Shown: positions 25,603 to 34,273 of the stretch, piece by piece | Position numbering within the stretch: position 1 is the stretch's first letter | How the letters are laid out: each line of letters starts with the position of its first letter | Assembly (NCBI RefSeq): GCF_000428585.1 | Contig: NZ_AUAF01000038.1 | Span: forward strand, 1 to 36,374 | Source: Zooshikella ganghwensis DSM 15267 | Lineage (GTDB): Bacteria > Pseudomonadota > Gammaproteobacteria > Pseudomonadales > Zooshikellaceae | Direction of reading: 5' to 3' | DNA: 36,374 bases | Made by a program: the position numbers and the translations under genes | Notes under the pieces: generated by a model | Told to the model about the DNA's origin: nothing | Seen by the model: the letters and a program-made list of their open reading frames with translations, nothing else | Database searches by the model: none

Positions 25603-28030
25603 GAATAATTTTTTTTGATTTACTTTTAAGGTTGGTATCGTTGCCATTCAAAGTAGCGGCCAGCGCCATTTCATGAAGTTTCGCAATAGCTATACCATTG
25701 ACGGTGTTTGCTGGAAAGGTACCTCGACTATCCTGATGCCCTACCTCTCGCCCGGTTAATATTTCCAGCGCTTGGTTTACAGTTTCTACTGCATAAATAT
25801 GGAATTTGTTATCTTCTACTGCATTAATGACTGACTTTTTAAGTACCAGATTTTTTACATTGCTACGAGGAATAATGACACCTTGTTGATGGCTTAAGCC
25901 CCGAGCATTACACAATTCAAAAAAGCCTTCAATTTTCTCATTGACCCCGCCTACTGCCTGTACGTCACCATATTGGCTGACTGAACCGGTTAAAGCGAAA
26001 CACTGACGCAGGGGGATACGAGTCAGTGCTGAAATTAAGCAGCAAAGTTCTGCAAGTGAGGCACTATCCCCATCAATAAAACCATAAGACTGCTCAATAG
26101 CAATATTGGCTGAAATGGCTAAAGGAAAATGCCGAGCATACATATATCCTAAATAACCTGCTAAGATCATGACACCTTTGGAGTGAATGGACTGACCTAA
26201 GTTAACTTCCCGTTCAATATCAACAACACCTTGAGAGCCGGGAAATACCGTTGCTGTGATTCTGGCAGGGGTACCAAAGCTAGTATTACCGGTGTCCAAT
26301 ACTGTAAGGCCATTGACTTTACCGACAGATTTACCTTCTGTATTGATGATGATGGTATCATCTAACATTTGTTCACGAATAAGTAAGCTAATACGGTTAG
26401 TGCGGTGTTCTTGAGCGGCTAATGCTTGCTCAATATGATTTTCTTCAATTAACTTTTCATCAGTCAGTGAGCGGATATATTCTGCTTCACATAACAAATC
26501 AAAAATATCACGAAAACGTGCAGATAAGTGATGTTTACTGCTGATGAGTCGAGCGCTGTGGTTCGCGAGTCGAGCGACAGCCGCTGATGAAAGTGGAGAG
26601 TATTCTTCACGATTAATAAATGTTTGCATGAGTGCAGCAAAAGCTTCTAATGAATCACTGTTGAGTGGAATACGCTCATCAAAGTCGACCAGCACGCGAA
26701 ACATTTTACGAAAGTCTGCATCCAATTCTTCAAGTAAATAGTAAATTTCTCGTGTACCTACCAAAATGACTTTGATATTGAGTGGCAGTGTTGCAGGACT
26801 CAGGGTAATCGTGTTGATAACCCCTAAGTCAGCATAGGCTGACTCCATACGTAATTGTTTATCTTTAAGTGCTCGCTTAAGTGCTTCCCACACAAAAGGT
26901 TCCGTGAGCAGTTTATCTGCTTCAATAATCAGATAGCCGCCATTCGCTTTATGTAATGAACCAGGGCATATTTGCTGATAATTAGTGATCATGTTGCCTT
27001 GATCATTAATGTACTCAATGCGACCGAAAAGGTTTTTATAGCTGGGGTGTGACTCATGAATAACAGGCGCACCTGCCTCTGGGATATGTGTGACGAGCAG
27101 GTTAGGAGACAGCAGCTCATTTAATGCAGCTTTTTTTTCTGCATCAGTACGTGGTGTTTCTTCATCAGCAAGTTGTTCTACAACAATGGTATGTAGCTGT
27201 TCCTGCATTTGCTCAAGGTAATGAATTACACCAGGTAATATTCGATACTTTTCTTTGAGTGGCCTGATTAAGGGGGCAAGTGCGCGATTAATCGTTTTTC
27301 GGTTGAGTTTTCTCAGCTTGTCATTTGATTCTCGTTTCCATTGAGGCAAGCTGAGCAGCGACTCATTGAGCAATTCTTCGAGCTGGCCGATGGTTTGGTG
27401 AAAGTGTTCACGCTCAAGTTCAGGTAGTTGGGCAAACTCCACTTCATCTAATGTTTTACCCTCGCGCATAGGGGTAAAACTAATGGTGGTGGTATCGCGA
27501 TAAAGAGCAACGTTATGTTTGTGGGCTGCACGCTCAACAGTGTCAATCGCTTTGTCATAGCGTTGGTTAAATTCCAGTTCAATATTACTTTTTTGCTGTT
27601 GATAACTCGGGTGTTCAAAAACAGCAGGGAAGGTCGCTAATAAATTATCCGTTAGCTGATCAATATCTTTTTTTAAAATTTGCCCTTCGCCTGGCGGGAG
27701 TTCAAGCGCAATAGGGTTACGTATATCATTGAAGTTATTGACATAAATGTGATCGGGTGGTGCGGGCTTGCGTTTAGCTTCTCGTTGTAAGAACTCAAGG
27801 ACATAAGAACTACGGCCGGTACCTGACTCGCCCATGACAAATAAATTATACCCTGAGTGTGGTATACCTACACCAAAATGAAGTGCTGCAATGGCTCGAT
27901 CTTGACCGAGTATTCCCACAAATGGCTTGATTTTAGAGGTATTAGCAAAAGGGAAGTCTTTATCTGTAATAAAGGTGTGTATTGCACTGGCAGGAAGCTT
28001 AAAGCGATCAGGACTTTTTTTATTAGCCAT
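25556..28030 (-). CDS. LonB-like ATP-dependent protease
   Basis: The 824-residue AAA+ protease resembles the proteobacterial Lon-related (LonB/YcbZ-like) group. The N-terminus lacks the classical LAN substrate domain. Walker A is GESGTGRS (67-74), with Arg in place of the usual Lys as in this group, followed by a long inserted helical region (about 120-330) and then NGGYLIIEADKLL as Walker B. The C-terminal S16 proteolytic domain contains DGDSASLAE (catalytic Ser) and GGVNEKIEGFF (catalytic Lys). The C-terminal 30 residues are Ser/Lys-rich. It is cytoplasmic and acts in protein quality control or regulation. No clear Shine-Dalgarno precedes the ATG. Its 3' end overlaps the phosphoketolase gene by 47 bases, in the opposite direction. 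Confidence 0.9.
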   Translation of the reverse strand: MANKKSPDRFKLPASAIHTFITDKDFPFANTSKIKPFVGILGQDRAIAALHFGVGIPHSGYNLFVMGESGTGRSSYVLEFLQREAKRKPAPPDHIYVNNFNDIRNPIALELPPGEGQILKKDIDQLTDNLLATFPAVFEHPSYQQQKSNIELEFNQRYDKAIDTVERAAHKHNVALYRDTTTISFTPMREGKTLDEVEFAQLPELEREHFHQTIGQLEELLNESLLSLPQWKRESNDKLRKLNRKTINRALAPLIRPLKEKYRILPGVIHYLEQMQEQLHTIVVEQLADEETPRTDAEKKAALNELLSPNLLVTHIPEAGAPVIHESHPSYKNLFGRIEYINDQGNMITNYQQICPGSLHKANGGYLIIEADKLLTEPFVWEALKRALKDKQLRMESAYADLGVINTITLSPATLPLNIKVILVGTREIYYLLEELDADFRKMFRVLVDFDERIPLNSDSLEAFAALMQTFINREEYSPLSSAAVARLANHSARLISSKHHLSARFRDIFDLLCEAEYIRSLTDEKLIEENHIEQALAAQEHRTNRISLLIREQMLDDTIIINTEGKSVGKVNGLTVLDTGNTSFGTPARITATVFPGSQGVVDIEREVNLGQSIHSKGVMILAGYLGYMYARHFPLAISANIAIEQSYGFIDGDSASLAELCCLISALTRIPLRQCFALTGSVSQYGDVQAVGGVNEKIEGFFELCNARGLSHQQGVIIPRSNVKNLVLKKSVINAVEDNKFHIYAVETVNQALEILTGREVGHQDSRGTFPANTVNGIAIAKLHEMALAATLNGNDTNLKSKSKKIIPSPPVAGNDHESQDQ

Positions 28031-28148
28031 AGTGTTAGCATATTATTTGCGAAGATATCTTTTCAGTGTAAAACTCACTGACGCAATAATGCAACTTGAG
28101 AAGCTGGGAAAATGGACTTCGTTAATGAGCGAATATCCATTGTAGGAA

Positions 28149-28580
28149 TTATGTCTCTGTGAAGGTGTGATTATAACGATATTTCATAAATGTGATGCCT
28201 GGTGATAACACTAAGCGCCAAGCCAGTTCAATTTCATCACTATAATCAGGATCAAATTTACGTAGGGTTGCCATAAGTGCTTCTAACCATAAGTCATACC
28301 AAACAGGCTTGATATTGAGATGCTTATGGTCATGGAGTTGGGCAATTTTTTCTAAGTAGTCGGCTGCATTATTGGTGGCGTAAAAGGTGAGTAGCTTATA
28401 AAACGACTTTTCTAACATACGGCGCTGGTGAGACATTTCGGTATTGACAAAACGTGCAGCTATCTCTGGTGAAGTAGCCATGAAATGCTCATAAAATGCC
28501 TCAAAAAAGGTTTGTTGGTTTCGGCGTATTTTTCGTACTCGCTCATAACTTTCATCAAAGATGCGCTCATATTCCGACAT
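28149..28580 (-). CDS. Single-domain globin
   Basis: The 143-residue globin has FYEHFMATSPEIAARF (helices B-C with a Phe), TEMSHQRRMLEKSFYKLL (helix E), and LHDHKHLNIKPVWYDLWLEAL (helix F with the likely proximal His, then helix G). It ends in LSPGITFMKYRY. This pattern is typical of gammaproteobacterial globins annotated only as globin. It likely binds heme and oxygen or NO, and no reductase domain is attached. The frame extends upstream to an ATG at 28628 (16 more residues), but the family normally begins near MSEYERIF, so 28580 is preferred. Neither start has a clear ribosome-binding site. Confidence 0.85.
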   Translation of the reverse strand: MSEYERIFDESYERVRKIRRNQQTFFEAFYEHFMATSPEIAARFVNTEMSHQRRMLEKSFYKLLTFYATNNAADYLEKIAQLHDHKHLNIKPVWYDLWLEALMATLRKFDPDYSDEIELAWRLVLSPGITFMKYRYNHTFTET

Positions 28581-28722
28581 AGTTTCAGTTTGACTGTAGC
28601 TGAGTCCAAATGGAATGGTATTAAACATGGCATGGATTTTTCAGTTAATGATGAATAAAAAGTCCGATCTTGCTGCATTTAATACAGAAAAGCATGAACA
28701 ATTAAAAGAAAATGCAGCAGGT

Positions 28723-28971
28723 TTATTTATCTTTCACCACAAAGCTCGATGATCCAGCCACAGACGATTGAAATCTGCTTGTTTTGTCATTTTGACAATA
28801 CAGAAAACAGAAATCAATGACATGGTAGGTCACCGTAATATTGTTACCTGCTAATTTATGCTTTGGGACTTCATCGCTTGATACCAGACGGGTTCTGCTG
28901 AAAATCTTTTGCTGTGGATAGTCGTCATTAACATACCTAAGTAAACCTCCGTGTTTATACTGATTAGACAA
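28723..28971 (-). CDS. Possible small protein, 82 aa
   Basis: The frame would start at TTG without a visible ribosome-binding site. Composition looks protein-like (HGGLLRYVNDDYPQQKIF, then a beta-rich NNITVTYHVIDF) but no family is recognised. No other start exists further in. It lies upstream of the globin in the same direction. It could be a chance frame. Confidence 0.25.
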   Translation of the reverse strand: MSNQYKHGGLLRYVNDDYPQQKIFSRTRLVSSDEVPKHKLAGNNITVTYHVIDFCFLYCQNDKTSRFQSSVAGSSSFVVKDK

Positions 28972-29064
28972 GGACTAAGTCGCATGTTACGAGCTGAAAA
29001 AGCCATTGAAAAAAAGTATTAATGGAAACCACTTCATTTACCTTTTACCTCAACAAGTATGAGA

Positions 29065-29102
29065 CTAAAGCATGTAAAACATATCCTGTAGTCATGCTTT
29101 AG
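29065..29102. repeat. Inverted repeat with 10-bp arms
   Basis: CTAAAGCATG (29065-29074) and CATGCTTTAG (29093-29102) are separated by 18 bases. A further pair, TTTACCT (29044-29050) and AGGTAAA (29101-29107), flanks them. It lies in the otherwise gene-free spacer 28972-29387 and could be an operator or RNA structure upstream of the 42-residue gene. Confidence 0.4.
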
Positions 29103-29387
29103 GTAAATTAAACGCAGGGACCTACCTACAAACTAGTTCATTCAAAATTTATCTGTAGCGAAATTGGCTGATTTGAGTGTAGGTAAAAGAAAAGACGTGA
29201 AAATGAGTAAATCAGGCTATGATTATATATAGCTGTTGTTATGACTATAGCGTTTTAGGGTGGATATGGTATTGCCATGCTTTTGGGGTTGCCAAAGTGA
29301 TTGTTATAAGACGAAAGAGGGGTTGATGTATATCAAAAAAATGAAGTCTTTATGCACTTAGAGTGTTAGCAAAAAGAGGAGGTTAAA

Positions 29388-29516
29388 ATGACTGATGCTG
29401 TTGTTGTAGGTGGTACATTAGCCATTGGTGGAATGGTTGTGATTGTTATTGCAGGGTTACTGATTGGAGCATTAGTTGCTATAGCCGATAGTCGTGTTAA
29501 ACGTCCTGACCACTAA
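29388..29516 (+). CDS. 42-residue single-pass membrane protein
   Basis: The very strong ribosome-binding site AGAGGAGG lies 5 bases before an ATG that opens a 42-codon frame ending TAA. The product starts MTDAVVVGG, continues with a hydrophobic Gly-zipper-like segment (about residues 5-33, with GG, GG, AG and IG pairs) and ends with a basic tail ADSRVKRPDH, giving one membrane helix. No family is recognised. Small Gly-rich membrane peptides can be respiratory subunits, stress peptides or toxins, but nothing here decides among these. A hairpin begins 22 bases after the stop. Confidence 0.65.
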   Translation: MTDAVVVGGTLAIGGMVVIVIAGLLIGALVAIADSRVKRPDH

Positions 29517-29538
29517 TAGCTTAAAATAAAGAAATTAG

Positions 29539-29562
29539 TTTCTAGACAAGGCTTTCTAGAAA
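29539..29562. terminator. Hairpin after the 42-residue gene
   Basis: TTTCTAGA / TCTAGAAA has 8-base arms and an 8-base loop, and starts 22 bases after the stop codon. No T-run follows, so termination is uncertain. Confidence 0.35.
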
Positions 29563-29686
29563 TATCCCCATGTGCTTCCTGTTTGCATAGGGCAACCGCA
29601 TATAATTTCATTTTAAAAAACATTTGTGGCAGCGTTTTTGTTCAAAGTTTGCATGACCCCCTTCAAACATGTCGTAAACTCTTCCT

Positions 29687-29709
29687 TGGAGGCTAAGATG
29701 TAGCCTCCA
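29687..29709. terminator. Strong GC-containing hairpin in intergenic DNA
   Basis: A perfect 9-bp stem TGGAGGCTA / TAGCCTCCA has a 5-base loop and is followed by TTTGG. It is a possible second terminator for the 42-residue gene or part of an untranslated RNA. Nothing else is seen in 29563-29843. Confidence 0.4.
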
Positions 29710-29843
29710 TTTGGCAAACGGTTCGACACATCTTCCTCAAGTTACAGTTTTGCTAATAGCCTTTTTTAAATACGATTAGTGTCAAATATCATAGCTACTT
29801 TTTGCGCATTGGTAGGGTTTATATTTTTCAATAATTATTTATA

Positions 29844-30062
29844 TATAGCCAATACGAATGGTTTTTAGGTGCGGCCGTCAAGTGATGAAGCCTCTGGGCA
29901 AGTTTACTGCTGTGAAACTTGCGGTAGCCACTTTAATTGATATAACAGCGCTGCTGGGCGGTTATATGAATAAGTGACTGGGGTGAAGAGCGAAGGCAAC
30001 AAACCCTAAAATTGATTCGCGAAGGGTATAACAAAACCTAGAAATCATTCATGAAGGGTATA
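29844..30062 (+). repeat. MITE-like element with doubled right end (copy 3)
   Basis: The left end reads TATAGCC. A first right end (GAAGGGTATA) closes at 30030 and a second one, of the short-form type (ACAAAACCTAGAAATC...GAAGGGTATA), closes at 30062. The interior differs in part from other copies, with a palindromic GCGCTGCTGGGCGG-containing segment at about 29946-29961. It looks like a recombinant of two subtypes. Confidence 0.75.
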
Positions 30063-30329
30063 TTTAATTATTATTGCTTATTACATTTGTGGAAAGAACC
30101 CCGCTAGAAAATAAAAGATTTTTCAAGATGAAAATTATAAAATATGTAAGTCGCGATTTCGGATAATAATTTCATGCAGTAAATAATTATTTTTAAGTTG
30201 TTTTTAGTTGTGTAGTGCTGCTGTGAGTTTCTTGCTACAGTAAAGGTACTGTCGTTTCATATTTTGGGCGTTGGGTATAGACTAAAAGCTAATTGTTTAC
30301 TTAAAGCTCAATGTATATAATCAGTGACT

Positions 30330-30363
30330 TTATAATAACCATTTGTTAAGTGGATTATTATAA
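30330..30363. repeat. AT-rich hairpin
   Basis: TTATAATAACCA and TGGATTATTATAA pair with a single bulge around a 9-base loop. It is in the gene-free, AT-rich spacer 30063-30472, in which no convincing gene was found. Confidence 0.35.
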
Positions 30364-30472
30364 GGACAATGTATATCCACGGTCGGGGTGTACACTTTGA
30401 TTTTATTGGGAAGATTTGTTGTATAAGATAGAGTTAAGTCATTAATGATTTTATAACTTACTTTAAATCTTA

Positions 30473-30695
30473 TATACCCAAAGCGAAGGATTTTTAGGGG
30501 GGGCTGTCAAGCGATGAAGCCCCATGAGCTTAAATGAATAAGTGACTGGGGTGGCAGTTAAATGCTCCTCGGCAATAGCTCCTGTATTGCTCTACTATAT
30601 GACATCCATGTCATTATGCATAAACTGCATTCCCACTGTCCTTGGTGGTGAAGAGCGCAGACAGCAAACCCTAAAATTGATTCGCGAAGGGTATA
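30473..30695 (+). repeat. MITE-like element, long form (copy 4)
   Basis: This 223-bp copy with TATACCC/GGGTATA ends contains the long-form interior plus about 45 extra bases (30568-30614). It is in plus orientation and ends 41 bases before the DUF805 start codon. It carries a frame that runs on into DUF805 but is not part of it. Confidence 0.85.
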
Positions 30696-30736
30696 CAACG
30701 ATAAATGTATTATTGACGTTGTGTTTAGGAAGTAAC

Positions 30737-31285
30737 ATGCAGTTGGAAACACCATATAAAACCCCTTCAGCTATGGATACAGCAGTTGAAGAGATTGCTA
30801 CTTATAGCCCAAAAGTTTTTGCGAGTGAAGGCCGTATCGGACGGCTGCGCTTTTTAGTTTATTCTATGTTGTATCAGTTTTTACTTGCGCTTATATTTGG
30901 AATCTCTGCAGGTATTATCTCCACTATAGATAAATCTTCAGCTGGTGAGATGCCAATTATAATAGGCGCTCTTATTGGTTTAGTTGTGATTGTGAGTATA
31001 TGGGTGGCTTTAGTACCTGTTAAGCGACGATTACATGATATGGATTGTACTGCATGGTGGGCTATTATCTATTTTATTCCTTTAATTCAGTTTGTCTTCT
31101 ATTTGGTATTATTATTTGCTCCTGGTACTGCGGTAAGTAATCGTTTTGGACCAAAGCCAGATAAAAATTCTATTCCTATTATTGTGTTTGGTCTGATATT
31201 TCCACTATTAACCGTGGGCATTGGTGTTGCGGCTGCGTTGGCTATTCCTGCGTATAATGATTATGTGCAAAGGGTACAACTGTAA
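30737..31285 (+). CDS. DUF805 membrane protein with pilin-like C-terminus
   Basis: The ATG at 30737 with AGGA 6 bases upstream gives 182 residues; the longer frame from 30542 comes from the repeat element. After a soluble N-terminus, the DUF805 region has the typical GRIGRLRFLVYS entry, two membrane helices, RRLHDMD(C)TAWWA and further helices ending in FAPGTAVSNRFGP. The last segment, VGIGVAAALAIPAYNDYVQR, resembles the hydrophobic start of type IV pilins (GILAAIAIPAYQDY) but lies at the C-terminal end, without a prepilin cleavage site before it. DUF805 proteins are inner-membrane proteins of unknown function. Inverted copies of the repeat element flank the gene. Confidence 0.85.
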   Translation: MQLETPYKTPSAMDTAVEEIATYSPKVFASEGRIGRLRFLVYSMLYQFLLALIFGISAGIISTIDKSSAGEMPIIIGALIGLVVIVSIWVALVPVKRRLHDMDCTAWWAIIYFIPLIQFVFYLVLLFAPGTAVSNRFGPKPDKNSIPIIVFGLIFPLLTVGIGVAAALAIPAYNDYVQRVQL

Positions 31286-31322
31286 GCATGGTTGCCGCAT
31301 TCTTGCGGCAACTGTTTCAACC

Positions 31323-31516
31323 TATACCCTTCACGAATCATTTTTATGTGCGCTATCCATAGCGCTCACCCTAACGGGCCAGCGAAGCTGTTCTAATGTG
31401 TTCCCGACACATTAGTAGGGTTTGTGTCAGCGCTCTTGACCACTAAGGACAGTGGGAATGCAGTTTATGCCGGAGCATTTAACTGCCGCCCCTAAAAACC
31501 CTTCGTTTTGGGTATA
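31323..31516 (-). repeat. MITE-like element, long form with insertion (copy 5)
   Basis: This 194-bp copy is in minus orientation, inverted relative to the copy at 30473. About 70 bases (31347-31417) interrupt its left inverted repeat, including a local palindrome AATGTG...CACATT. It lies between the DUF805 stop codon (38 bases) and the trmA stop codon (22 bases). Confidence 0.8.
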
Positions 31517-31538
31517 CATTCATCCAGTTCAACCTACA

Positions 31539-32633
31539 TTATCCAGTTTTTTTAGTGAGCAGGACACCTGTTTCAATGTGGTCAGTGAAAGGGAATTGAT
31601 CAAATAGGGCCAATCGTTGTATTTCGTGGGTTTGTGCTAACGTTGTTAAATTGTGCTGTAATGTAGCGGGGTTACAAGAAACATAAATAATATGCTTAAA
31701 CCGCTGTACAAGTTTTTCCGTTTCGGCGTCCAAGCCTGCCCGAGGCGGATCAACAAAAATCGTATCTAAATTATAGTCATCGAGACTGATGTCTTTTAAA
31801 CGACGGAATGCACGTTCACGATTCATTGCCTGGGTAAATTCTTCACTGGACATTCGTGCAATGACAACGTTATTTATTTGATTACTTTCTAAGTTATGTA
31901 AGGCCGATTTAACGGACACCTTAGATATTTCAGTAGCTAATACTTTGGGAAATAAGTGGGCTAATGCAACTGTAAAATTGCCATTACCGCAATAAAGTTC
32001 AACCAAGTCTCCAGAGCAGAGGCTGGCAGATGCTTGTGCCCATTCAAGCATTTTTTCACAAATGAAGGCATTGGGTTGCGTAAATGAATTTTCGACTTGT
32101 TGATAATAATAGTGCTGGCCATTAACCGTTAGCGTTTCTTCAATGTAATCTGTATCTATGCAGAGCTTTTGTTTGCGGGCTCGACCAATAATATGGCTAT
32201 TGAGTTTTTGGTTTAATCGTTTAGCTTCTTCTTGCCACTGCTGATCAAGCTGGCGATGGTAAATCAAGGTGATACAGCTTTCACCTGTCTGGCTAGTGAG
32301 AAACTCAATTTGGAATAGTTTGCGTCGTAGTGCTTCAGAGTGATTGATATCCGCCAAAAGCTGGGGCATCAATGTTTGAATAGTTGGCGATCCAGCAGGA
32401 AATGTTGAAACCTCGTAAGGCTCATTTTTATTCCCTGGTTTAAACATAGCGTAAAAACAGCGGTCCTCGTTATGCCAGATACGAAATTCAGCTCGCATTC
32501 GATATTGGGTAGGCTTTGAAGGAAACACCTCAATTTCAGGTTTATTAAATGCTGCAAATAGTGAGCGAAGACGTTCGACTTTATTTTGCAATTGATCCTG
32601 ATAACGTTGATTGAGAGATACTGCCTCTGGCAT
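31539..32633 (-). CDS. trmA: tRNA (uracil-5-)-methyltransferase
   Basis: TrmA makes 5-methyluridine at position 54 of tRNA using S-adenosylmethionine. The 364 residues match E. coli TrmA (366). An RNA-binding N-terminal domain (YRMRAEFRIWH) leads into a methyltransferase fold with LYCGNGNFTVALA, FVDPPRAGLD and IYVSCNPATL. The nucleophile is Cys320 and the general base Glu354 in HIETGVLL, in the same spacing as Cys324 and Glu358 of E. coli. It lies 17 bases downstream of the NCS2 permease gene in the same direction, so it is probably co-transcribed; its own ribosome-binding site is weak. Confidence 0.93.
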   Translation of the reverse strand: MPEAVSLNQRYQDQLQNKVERLRSLFAAFNKPEIEVFPSKPTQYRMRAEFRIWHNEDRCFYAMFKPGNKNEPYEVSTFPAGSPTIQTLMPQLLADINHSEALRRKLFQIEFLTSQTGESCITLIYHRQLDQQWQEEAKRLNQKLNSHIIGRARKQKLCIDTDYIEETLTVNGQHYYYQQVENSFTQPNAFICEKMLEWAQASASLCSGDLVELYCGNGNFTVALAHLFPKVLATEISKVSVKSALHNLESNQINNVVIARMSSEEFTQAMNRERAFRRLKDISLDDYNLDTIFVDPPRAGLDAETEKLVQRFKHIIYVSCNPATLQHNLTTLAQTHEIQRLALFDQFPFTDHIETGVLLTKKTG

Positions 32634-32650
32634 AACGACTTAATCCACGA

Positions 32651-33943
32651 TTAATTAAATAAAACCAGCTTAATCACAAACAGCCCTGATAATACAAGCA
32701 TTGCTGGACTCATAGTGCGCCAATGACCACTACATAATTTGACAACAGCATAGGAAATAAAGCCCAGTGCAATCCCGTTAGAGATAGAAAAGGTTAAAGG
32801 CATAGTGAGTGCTGCTATGGTAACCGGTGCTGCTTCAGTAATGTCTTGCCAATCAATATGCGCAAGTCCGCCTGTCATTAACACTGCAACAAAAAATAAC
32901 GCAGGGGCTGTAGCGTAGGCAGGAACTGTATTCACTAAAGGAGAAAAGAACAGGCTGGCCAAAAATAAAACACCAACTACGACAGCGGTAAGACCTGTTC
33001 TGCCTCCAGCACTAATGCCTGCAATACTTTCAATGTAACTGGTTGTTGTTGAGGTGCCTAGCATTGCACCGGCCATTGTGGCACTTGAATCGGCCATGAG
33101 GGCACTACCTAGCCTTGGTAATCTACCTTTTTCATCAAGTAATTCACCTTTTTGAGCAACAGCGATGAGGGTGCCTGATGTATCAAATAGATCTACAAAT
33201 ACAAATGCAAAGATGATGCTTAAGAGTCCAACATCCAGTGCGTCACGAATATTCAACTCTAGTAGCGTAGGCATTATGCTGGGGGGAAGCGCAACAATGC
33301 CTTGGTATTCTGTTTCGCCGATAATAATACTGAGTAAGGTGATGACTAAAATACTGAGCATAACTGCACCAGGTACTTGTCGATGAGTCAGGGCGATGAT
33401 CATGATAAAGCCCATTGCTGCTAGTAGCACAGAAGATGCGTGAACATTACCTAGGGTAACAAAGGTAGCTGGGTTGTCAGCGATAAAGCCTGCATTTTTT
33501 AAGGCAATAAAACCAAGAAATAAGCCAATACCGGCAGCGATACCCACACGGAGTGAGTGAGGAATGCTGTGGATAATCCATTCGCGAATTCTAAAAGCAC
33601 TGAGTAAAAAGAAACAGCATCCTGAAAGAAACACTGCACCCAGTGCAACTTGCCAGCTATAGCCAAGTTGTCCGACAACGGTGTAGGTAAAAAAAGCATT
33701 TAATCCCATACCAGGTGCAAGTGCGATTGGGTAATTCGCAAAAAAGCCCATAATGAAACAACCCAGTGCTGCAGCTAAGCAGGTAGCCACAAAAACGGCT
33801 CCTTGATCCATTCCGGCGCTAGCTAACATATTGGGATTAACAAAGATGATGTATGCCATCGTCAGGAAGGTTGTAAAACCTGCCACTAGCTCACGGCGAG
33901 CGGTTGTGTTGTGTTCTTTTAGGCGAAATAAAGCCTCTAACAT
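32651..33943 (-). CDS. NCS2-family purine permease (AzgA/GhxP-like)
   Basis: This membrane transporter of 430 residues has about 12 or more hydrophobic segments. It starts MLEALFRLKEHNTTARRELVAG, with FTTFLTMAYIIFVNP, ALAPGMGLNAFFTYTVV and FVDLFDTSGTLIAVA, the hallmarks of the adenine/guanine/hypoxanthine branch of NCS2. It imports a purine base with protons across the inner membrane. The ATG at 33943 is preferred to the GTG at 33964 because it fits the family N-terminus; GGGG precedes it. It probably forms an operon with trmA. The specific purine is not deducible. Confidence 0.9.
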   Translation of the reverse strand: MLEALFRLKEHNTTARRELVAGFTTFLTMAYIIFVNPNMLASAGMDQGAVFVATCLAAALGCFIMGFFANYPIALAPGMGLNAFFTYTVVGQLGYSWQVALGAVFLSGCCFFLLSAFRIREWIIHSIPHSLRVGIAAGIGLFLGFIALKNAGFIADNPATFVTLGNVHASSVLLAAMGFIMIIALTHRQVPGAVMLSILVITLLSIIIGETEYQGIVALPPSIMPTLLELNIRDALDVGLLSIIFAFVFVDLFDTSGTLIAVAQKGELLDEKGRLPRLGSALMADSSATMAGAMLGTSTTTSYIESIAGISAGGRTGLTAVVVGVLFLASLFFSPLVNTVPAYATAPALFFVAVLMTGGLAHIDWQDITEAAPVTIAALTMPLTFSISNGIALGFISYAVVKLCSGHWRTMSPAMLVLSGLFVIKLVLFN

Positions 33944-34110
33944 GGTAAAACCCCGGTACTTCACGATCTAAATGGCTAACTGGGCGCCAAGCAGCTCCCC
34001 TCGAATGCATAACTCTGCTTTGAGCTTTAGGCTCTGTGCCAAATCCATCATGATCTTGCGGCGCGAATAGTACCTGAAAATTGAGCAGTTGGATAATTTT
34101 TCTCCATCTG

Positions 34111-34141
34111 GTTGCACTTTCAGATCTTCTAGTTGCACTTT
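34111..34141. promoter_or_regulatory. Direct repeats upstream of the permease gene
   Basis: GTTGCACTTT occurs twice (34111-34120 and 34132-34141), 21 bases apart, so on one face of the helix. They lie about 170-200 bases upstream of the permease start. They may be tandem sites for an unknown regulator. Confidence 0.35.
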
Positions 34142-34273
34142 GAAATAAAAAGAATGTAGGAAATGACTTCAAAGCAGATGTGTAAGTTGCTGTCAGGTGG
34201 AATCAAGAAAGTCCGTAGTAAGGTAAAGAAATTAACCTAGGCATACTGCATTTGGGGGGGGGCTGTGCTTAGG

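Noticed and set aside
30368-30430. 20-codon frame preceded by AAGGACA
   Set aside because: Too short, spacing to the start too tight, no recognisable feature in the peptide.
30542-30736. N-terminal extension of DUF805
   Set aside because: Derived from the repeat element; the ATG at 30737 has AGGA at good spacing and fits the family.
33944-34110. Purine riboswitch before the NCS2 permease
   Set aside because: No conserved purine-aptamer core could be found in the leader.
33891-34172. 93-codon minus-strand frame upstream of the permease
   Set aside because: Overlaps the permease start in another frame, has no ribosome-binding site and a composition unlike a protein.
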